Notes under the pieces: model-generated
What the model was told of the DNA's origin: nothing
Database searches by the model: none
The model's input: only the letters and a program-made list of their open reading frames with translations
Program-made: the position numbers and the translations under genes
Assembly: GCA_020796225.1 (NCBI GenBank)
Contig: CM036755.1
Coordinates: forward strand, 85,569,803 to 85,633,802
Direction: 5' to 3'
Length of the DNA stretch: 64,000 bases
DNA from: Arion vulgaris
Taxonomy: Eukaryota; Mollusca; Gastropoda; Stylommatophora; Arionidae
Shown: positions 58,505 through 64,000 of the stretch, piece by piece
Position numbering within the stretch: position 1 is the stretch's first letter
How the letters are laid out: every line of letters starts with the position of its first letter

Positions 58505-59276
58505 CTTAACAGACAACTACATGAATTTATGTGCACCCATCACCAACAAAAACTTAACCTTCTTCGCCCTGTACCTTCTACCACTCCTTCCAATTGTCCA
58601 CTACGATCTTCTCCTCCCACACAGGTGGTTTGCATCCCTCCAGACCTTCCCTTATCGGACAGCGAGAGATGTGTTTTAAGTAAGGGTCTCAAGTTTGTTC
58701 CTCTCCGACCCACCATTGACCACTACTCTACTCTTCAAGATGTGCACCGTTTTCACCGTGGCTTACGGCTGAAATTTCATTTTCGGAACCAGGTTGACAC
58801 TGGCCAATGTCATGACACGAGTATGTTCGCAAATATTCTACTGCAAACATGATTGGACACCCAACCCTGGTGTCTCCAACGCTCTTGATCTCTACATCAA
58901 GAATACTTTACACGATATTGGACTGCTCCACCCCAAACGCCTAGGGCATTCTAACATGTCACCGTCCGAGTTTCGTGTTCTATCACACCTCCGTCGACGT
59001 GATGACATTGTTATCAAACCCGCCGATAAAGGCGGTGCAATAGTGGTATGGAGCAAAGAACTATACCTTCAGGAAGGCCGCAACCAATTACTTGACACCC
59101 AATTCTATAAAACTAGTTCTTCTGATGTCACACTATCTAACAATAGTAAAGTCCGTACAGTAATTAAGAACTTAATTGCCTCTAACGACCTTCCTACCGG
59201 CGCATCATCACTTTGTGTCATCGATAGCTGTTTAGGAAAACCCGCCTTTATATGCTCCCCAAAATTCATAAACTGA
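58505..59276 (+). pseudogene. PLE ORF, N-terminal part
   Basis: It reads CIPPDLPLSDSERCVLSKGL then KFVPLRPTIDHYS (58639-58740). After a frame change come DLYIKNTLHDIGLLHP, SEFRVLSHLRRRDDIVIKPA and DKGGAIVVWSKELYLQEG (58890-59075), the conserved LxxLxxNxxIVIKxADKGGxxVV stretch that opens PLE RTs. It ends frameshifted at KPAFICSPKFIN, where the other frame continues as MLPKIHKLNNPGRP. Confidence 0.8.
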
Positions 59277-60821
59277 ACAATCCGGGTAGGCCCATCGCTT
59301 CTGCTTGCTCTTGTCCTACGGAACATATCTCCGAATTTCTTGATAGTATCTTCAATCCTATAGTCACCACACTACCTTCATTCTTGAAAGATACGAACCA
59401 CACCTTGTCTTTTTTTTCGTCTATTGAGTTGTTGCCTGGCAGGACTACCGTCCTTCCTCCTTGATGTGTGCTCATTGTACACCTCCATACCTCATTCCAA
59501 CGGACTTCAAGCTCTCCAGTTCTTTCTCGACAGGAGAACTAACCCACTTGTCTCCACCTCGGCTCTCCTTCGTCTTGCAGAACTAGTTCTAACTCTCAAC
59601 TCCTTTCAGTTCAATGACCAGTTCTTTGAGCAGATCAGTGGGGTCGCCATGGGTACTAAAATGGGACCCAGTTATGTTTGTCTATTCATGGGTCATCTTG
59701 AGCACCTAGTATGGAATTCCTATGATGGCCCTCTTCCGTCTGTGTATCATAGATACATTGATGATTGTATTGGCATTACTGATATGCCTGAAGCCGATTT
59801 GTCACGCTTCATTAATTTCATTAATGTCTTCAATCCGGCTATTCGGTTTACATCTCACATCTCTACCTCTTGTGTCAACTTTCTTGACATCACTATCACT
59901 ATCAGCCTATCCACCATCACTACATCAGTATACTACAAGCCTACTGATGCACATAGTTTTCTTCTTTATACCTCTTCCCATTCCCAGGCTTGTCGTGATT
60001 CTTTACCATTCTCTCAACTCTTGCGCCTTCGTCGCCTCTGTAGCGAGGACGACGATTTCCTCGATAGAGCTCACGAGATGCTGGATTTCTTTCGTAAGCG
60101 CTTATACCCAGATAAGGTGCTTGCTTCTGCTATGCGGCGCGTTCAGCAAATTTCTCGCCAGGAGGCTCTCTCTAACGAGCATAGAACTTCCAATTCTGAC
60201 AGGGTGAAACTTGTCTTAACTTTCCACCCTCATAGTTCCCTTGTGAAGAAAGTCTTATTCCGTCATCTCTCCATTCTTCAGTCTGATCCTGATACACGTT
60301 CAATCTTCCAACACTATCCTTTGGTGGCGTACAGACGGGACAGAAGCCTTAAGGATATGTTAGTTCACAGTCGCCTCAAGCCTAACATCCAGAGTCATTT
60401 TGGCACCATCCAGTGTGGCTGTCGGCGCTGTAACACTTGTGCTTATTTAATACAGACCCGCACGGTGTCTTTTCCAAAAGCCACGTTCGTTGTTGAAGAC
60501 AGTTTCACGTGCGAGTCCCGTAATATTATATATGCCATTATCTGCAAGCGGTGCAACAAGGCCTATATTGGGGAAACCGGCAGGAGACTCAGTGACCGAT
60601 TCGCCCAACACTTGCGCGATATACGCCAATGCTCTGTGACCCCTGTAGCTACCCATTTCAATGATACTGGCCATTCAGGAGTTTGCGATGTCCAGGTCAC
60701 AGCCATCCGATCATGTTCCTCTGATGATCGTAGTCGATTTGCTCTGGAGAATCGGTTGATTTCTTTGTATGGTACCTTCAGACCACGCGGGCTCAACGTA
60801 TTACATTCTTATGATTCTTAG
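59252..60821 (+). pseudogene. PLE reverse transcriptase and GIY-YIG endonuclease
   Basis: 59252-59464 gives MLPKIHKLNNPGRPIASACS (RT) and stops. From 59424 a 465-codon frame runs to a TAG at about 60819: LDVCSLYTSIPHSNGLQAL (block A), FNDQFFEQISGVAMGTKMGP, YHRYIDDCIGIT (catalytic YIDD at 59754-59765), VNFLDITITISLSTITTSVY, KPTDAHSFLLYTSSHSQ (thumb), LVAYRRDRSLKDMLVHSRLK. The endonuclease follows, with C-x-C-x2-C-x2-C spacing (QCGCRRCNTC) and IIYAIICKRCNKAYIGETGR, R-L---F--H, and E near RFALENRLISLYG. RT makes cDNA primed at the nick cut by the GIY-YIG nuclease. Only the two frameshifts near 59.26 and 59.46 kb break the coding sequence. Confidence 0.85.
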
Positions 60822-61210
60822 TACTTTCTCTTCCCATGCTTTGTAATCTCTATGGGTATATGTTGCATGTATTACATTCTTATGCTTCTTAGTACTTTCT
60901 CTTCCCATGCTTTATAATCTATATGGGTATATGTTGCATGTCTTCAAGTTATATATTTACTAGATGTTTCATTGTTTCTTTTCTATTTCTAGTTGTTATG
61001 TGTTTTTTGTGTTACATTTATTTCGTTATTCGTTTTATTCCAGATTTTCCTTAGATACGTTGGTATTTGGTCGTCCATTTGTGTTTCATTTTAATGGGTC
61101 ACTCCTGTTTGTTCGTTTGTTTGATAAAGGCCTTGTTGGTCGAAACGTTGCTGTTTATCGTCACTGTTTATGTATTTTGTAAAACTATAGTACTTTGTTT
61201 GTACGTGTTT

Positions 61211-61490
61211 CACTATTCTCACGTTAAACATACTTATATATCGTAACATCATGAACGTAGTTCTATTGTTCTCAAGTTAAACATACTTATATATCGTAAC
61301 ATCATGAACGTAGTTCTATTGTTCTCAAGTTAAACATACTTATATATTGTAACATCACGAACGTAGTTCTAGTTTTCTCAAGTTAAAGATATTTATATAT
61401 CGCATCATCATGAACGTAGTTCTAGTTTTCTCAAGTTAAAGATATTTATATATCGCATCATCATGAATGTAGTTCTATTGGTCTGTAATA
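61211..61490. repeat. 53-bp minisatellite, distal piece
   Basis: About five units continue the array of 55.74-57.18 kb after the PLE insertion. The last units (cgcatcatcatgaacgtagt) are more diverged, as at an array edge. Confidence 0.9.
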
Positions 61491-61987
61491 AAACATAGTT
61501 TCGAGTCTGTACATCATGATTCTATTAACGCAACATGTCATGTTGTCCGAGACAGATGTACCTGGAGCAAGACAGTAAGTTCAAGAGAAATGTCGAATTT
61601 GACGAAAGTCTGATCAAAAACTAGAAGTGAAAAAGTTAATTTACTGCAGAATGCAATCGCAGCTGGATATAATTTCCTAAACATTTGTGAGAACTGTAAC
61701 GGATTGTCGATCTGACATGAATCTGTACAATTAATAAAGAATCATAAAAATTTTTTCATGGTGCTTCGATACTGAAACAATTCTATTACAACTACTCTTA
61801 ATAATAGCCGTCCATCACAAGCGATGATGACAACAATTCAGACGTGTACTGTTGCACCTCTCTGGAGTACTGTTCAATACTCTTAGACTCAAATGAACAA
61901 TACATATTCAAGAATGTAAAACATACCGTTATTCATAATTAAAATACAATAATACATTCAATTTGATTTTTTATTTTTATTTTGCAG
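61491..61987. other. Intron before micro-exon E with a LINE 3' remnant
   Basis: 61.80-61.88 kb (catcacaagcgatgatgaca, acaattcagacgtgtactgt) is the reverse complement of the LINE end at 2440-2505. The rest is AT-rich and unassigned, ending in the polypyrimidine tract tttgattttttatttttatt. Confidence 0.55.
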
Positions 61988-62014
61988 GAAGTTGGTTAAA
62001 CGAACCAGATGGAC
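61988..62014 (+). CDS. Micro-exon E, 27 nt, nonapeptide with SWLNEPDG
   Basis: A strong acceptor (tttttatttttattttgcag) and donor gtaagtaac enclose exactly 27 nt. Phase-1 reading: two bases, S-W-L-N-E-P-D-G, one base. The Leu codon is TTA where A, B and D have CTA, a synonymous first-position change that supports this frame. The alternative frame would read KLVKRTRWT. The next exon lies beyond the window; none is seen in 62.0-64.0 kb. Confidence 0.75.
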
Positions 62015-62164
62015 GTAAGTAACTAATTGTGTTAAAATGACTAAGTCTATTTGTAATGTTGTTTCATGGAAGCAGTAAGTTATTGGGAGATACAGTTACT
62101 AACCTGTATGTCTTACTGTTTATAAGGACGATGTAGTTGTGAACAGACATGACAGATACTATTG

Positions 62165-62550
62165 TATACTACTGCAAATTCCCAAATGCCGAGACACGCC
62201 CCGAAACGGCTGAGAATACTCCTACTCAGGATAAAAGTCGCCGTGGATAGAAAAGTAAGGCCGATAATGCAAACGCTTGAGCCAAACATTGGCTAAGGGC
62301 ATTACTTTTCGAACGCCATTCATCCTACACAGAGAGAGATGACCTCCACACACCATAGCTCAGATCAGATAAAAGCTACGACAATGGATTGATCAAAAAG
62401 GCGTAGATCCGGGCCAAAATATACGGCAGAATGGATTGTACCTGGGGCGATCTACCTAGTAAATAAACAGCTGGTTGAAACTGAACACACCGCCGAAGGC
62501 TAAGCATCTGAGCTCCAATTGGTACTGAAGGTTGTGAACGTTCTTATTGT
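62165..62550 (-). repeat. Dispersed repeats R1 and R4
   Basis: 62.17-62.35 kb is the reverse complement of 5.03-5.19 kb (ggctgagaatactcctactc, taagggcattacttttcgaa). 62.48-62.55 kb (acaccgccgaaggctaagca, tctgagctccaattggtact) is the R4 end seen at 26.77 and 32.13 kb. Confidence 0.65.
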
Positions 62551-62980
62551 TTGGCTGTTTATATATCACAAAATACTGATAAAAACAGCAGTAAAGAACG
62601 ATCGAGAGAAGAATAATAATATATCCGGTGTTTATCTTCCAGTCTACTGCAGATTGTCTCTGTATGGGGGTTTTTGACCTCTTGAAAATACAATTTCAGA
62701 TTCACAATATGGTTACAAGTTGCTTATATATAAATATTACTAGATGCAACTGTTCTTCGTACGCTTTGTTGACTGTCAAAAATAAATACCGACCTTACAC
62801 CGTATAACACCATATATACCACGTGGTATAACAAGTGCCATTTTACTTTTGTTTAAATCTCATTTAATGCTTATCTTCTTGGAACAGGGCCCCATCTGTT
62901 CCATTTTGTTTGTTTTTTTTTTTTTAAAACATTTTTGTTCTTCCCAATTTCCTCCTGATTTCTTCTTTTATTCTGTGAAG
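62551..62980. other. Unassigned AT-rich DNA
   Basis: No gene or repeat recognised except a T-run at about 62910-62925. Confidence 0.4.
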
Positions 62981-62984
62981 GAAT

Positions 62985-64000
62985 CACTCAACTAAATATT
63001 TGACTCGTTAGTCATACGACGATTATTCTTCTTTTATTCTGTGAAGGAATCACTCAACTAAATATTTGACTCGTTAGTCATACGACGATTATTCTTCTTT
63101 TATTCTGTGAAGGAATCACTCAACTAAATATTTGACTCGTTAGTGATACGACGATTATTCTTCTTTTATTCTGTGAAGGAATCACTCAACTAAATATTTG
63201 ACTCGTTAGTGATACGACGATTATTCTTCTTTTATTCTGTGAAGGAATCACTAAACTAAATATTTGACTCGTTAGTCATACGACGATTATTCTTCTTTTA
63301 TTCTGTGAAGGAATCACTACACTAAATATTTGACTCGTTAGTGATACGACGATTATTCTTCTTTTATTCTGTGAAGGAATCACTACACTAAATATTTGAC
63401 TCGTTAGTGATACGACGATTATTCTTCTTTTATTCTGTGAAGGAATCACTACACTAAATATTTGACTCGTTAGTCATACGACGATTATTCTTCTTTTATT
63501 CTGTGAAGGAATCACTAAACTAAATATTTGACTCGTTAGTGCCCGACGATTATTCTTCTTTTATTCTGTGAAGGAATCACTACACTAAATATTTGACTCG
63601 TTAGTCATACGACGATTATTCTTCTTTTATTCTGTGAAGGAATCACTACACTAAATATTTGACTCGTTAGTCATACGACGATTATTCTTCTTTTATTCTG
63701 TGAAGGAATCACTACACTAAATATTTGACTCGTTAGTCATACGACGATTATTCTTCTTTTATTCTGTGAAGAAATCACTACACTAAATATTTGACTCGTT
63801 AGTCATACGACGATTATTCTTCTTTTATTCTGTGAAGGAATCACTACACTAAATATTTGACTCGTTAGTCATACGACGATTATTCTTCTTTTATTCTGTG
63901 AAGGAATCACTCCACTAAATATTTGACTCGTTAGTGATACGACGATTATTCTTCTTTTATTCTGTGAAGGAATCACTAAACTAAATATTTGACTCGTTAG
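62985..64000. repeat. 66-bp minisatellite, about 15 copies, runs off the window
   Basis: The unit is ttcttcttttattctgtgaa, ggaatcactacactaaatat, ttgactcgttagtcatacga, cgatta. Copies are almost identical; variable points are cac/aac/caac and gtcat/gtgat. The true array length is unknown. Confidence 0.95.

Larger units (their letters stand above)
58480..61210 (+). mobile_element. Penelope-like element, nearly full length
   Basis: The order is N-terminal domain, RT, CCHH/GIY-YIG endonuclease, 3' region. It is the best preserved element in the window. It sits inside the 53-bp minisatellite together with the inverted partial copy on its left. The 3' region has an internal tandem duplication of about 74 bp (near 60.80-60.94 kb), also present in the inverted copies at 57.5 and 45.2 kb, so all come from one lineage. 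Confidence 0.8.

Overview
The window reads as intergenic/intronic DNA of a eukaryote, almost certainly a metazoan. There are no long intact host ORFs, and no operons or bacterial signals. There are many minisatellites, broken non-LTR retrotransposons (LINEs), Penelope-like elements (PLEs) with GIY-YIG endonuclease, hAT-type DNA transposon remains, a tRNA-derived SINE-like sequence, and GT-AG splice signals. The repeat mix fits an invertebrate, perhaps a lophotrochozoan such as a mollusc, but the sequence alone does not fix the taxon.

The most interesting signal is a chain of tiny plus-strand exons about 6-8 kb apart. At 20608-20634, 27045-27071, 42824-42850, 55166-55192 and 61988-62014, AG acceptors are followed exactly 27 nt later by a GTAAGT donor. 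Two 25-nt relatives lie at 34489-34513 and 46843-46867. With phase-1 introns each 27-nt exon can encode nine residues around a W-L-x-x-x-x-G core (KWLKTKDG, DWLKSEIG, LWLENEGG, SWLNEPDG). An upstream 145-nt open exon (11340-11484) ends in the same phase. I infer one gene with a micro-exon-encoded nonapeptide repeat, running left to right and leaving the window on the right.

Region by region: 1-3.2 kb holds three or four LINE fragments; 3.2-5.6 kb minisatellites and a dispersed repeat; 6.2-7.8 kb a minus-strand hAT (ZBED5-like) pseudogene; 9.4-11.3 kb minisatellites; 11.34 kb the host exon; 11.6-14.0 kb a decayed PLE; 13.1-19.4 kb four large minisatellites; 20.6 kb micro-exon A; 22.3-24.4 kb a minus-strand LINE with RT and RNase H; 27.0 kb micro-exon B; 27.6-30.3 kb a 40-bp minisatellite; 30.5-32.7 kb a hAT-type element with CAGGGGCGG ends and nested LINE tails.

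From about 33.2 to 57.9 kb the sequence is a tandem duplication of a ~12.35 kb unit (about 33,195-45,576 and 45,577-57,930). Each copy holds a piggyBac-like remnant, one exon C, a LINE with an internal inversion inside a 65-bp minisatellite, LINE tails, a short hAT derivative, two PLE fragments, one exon D and a 53-bp minisatellite. The copies differ mainly by small indels, so either a recent duplication or a false (haplotypic) duplication in a noisy long-read assembly is possible.

The right end has a head-to-head PLE pair (57.2-61.2 kb) inserted in the 53-bp minisatellite, micro-exon E at 62.0 kb, and a 66-bp minisatellite running off the window. The mobile elements look dead; the host content is the micro-exon gene, and its introns are built almost wholly of repeats.
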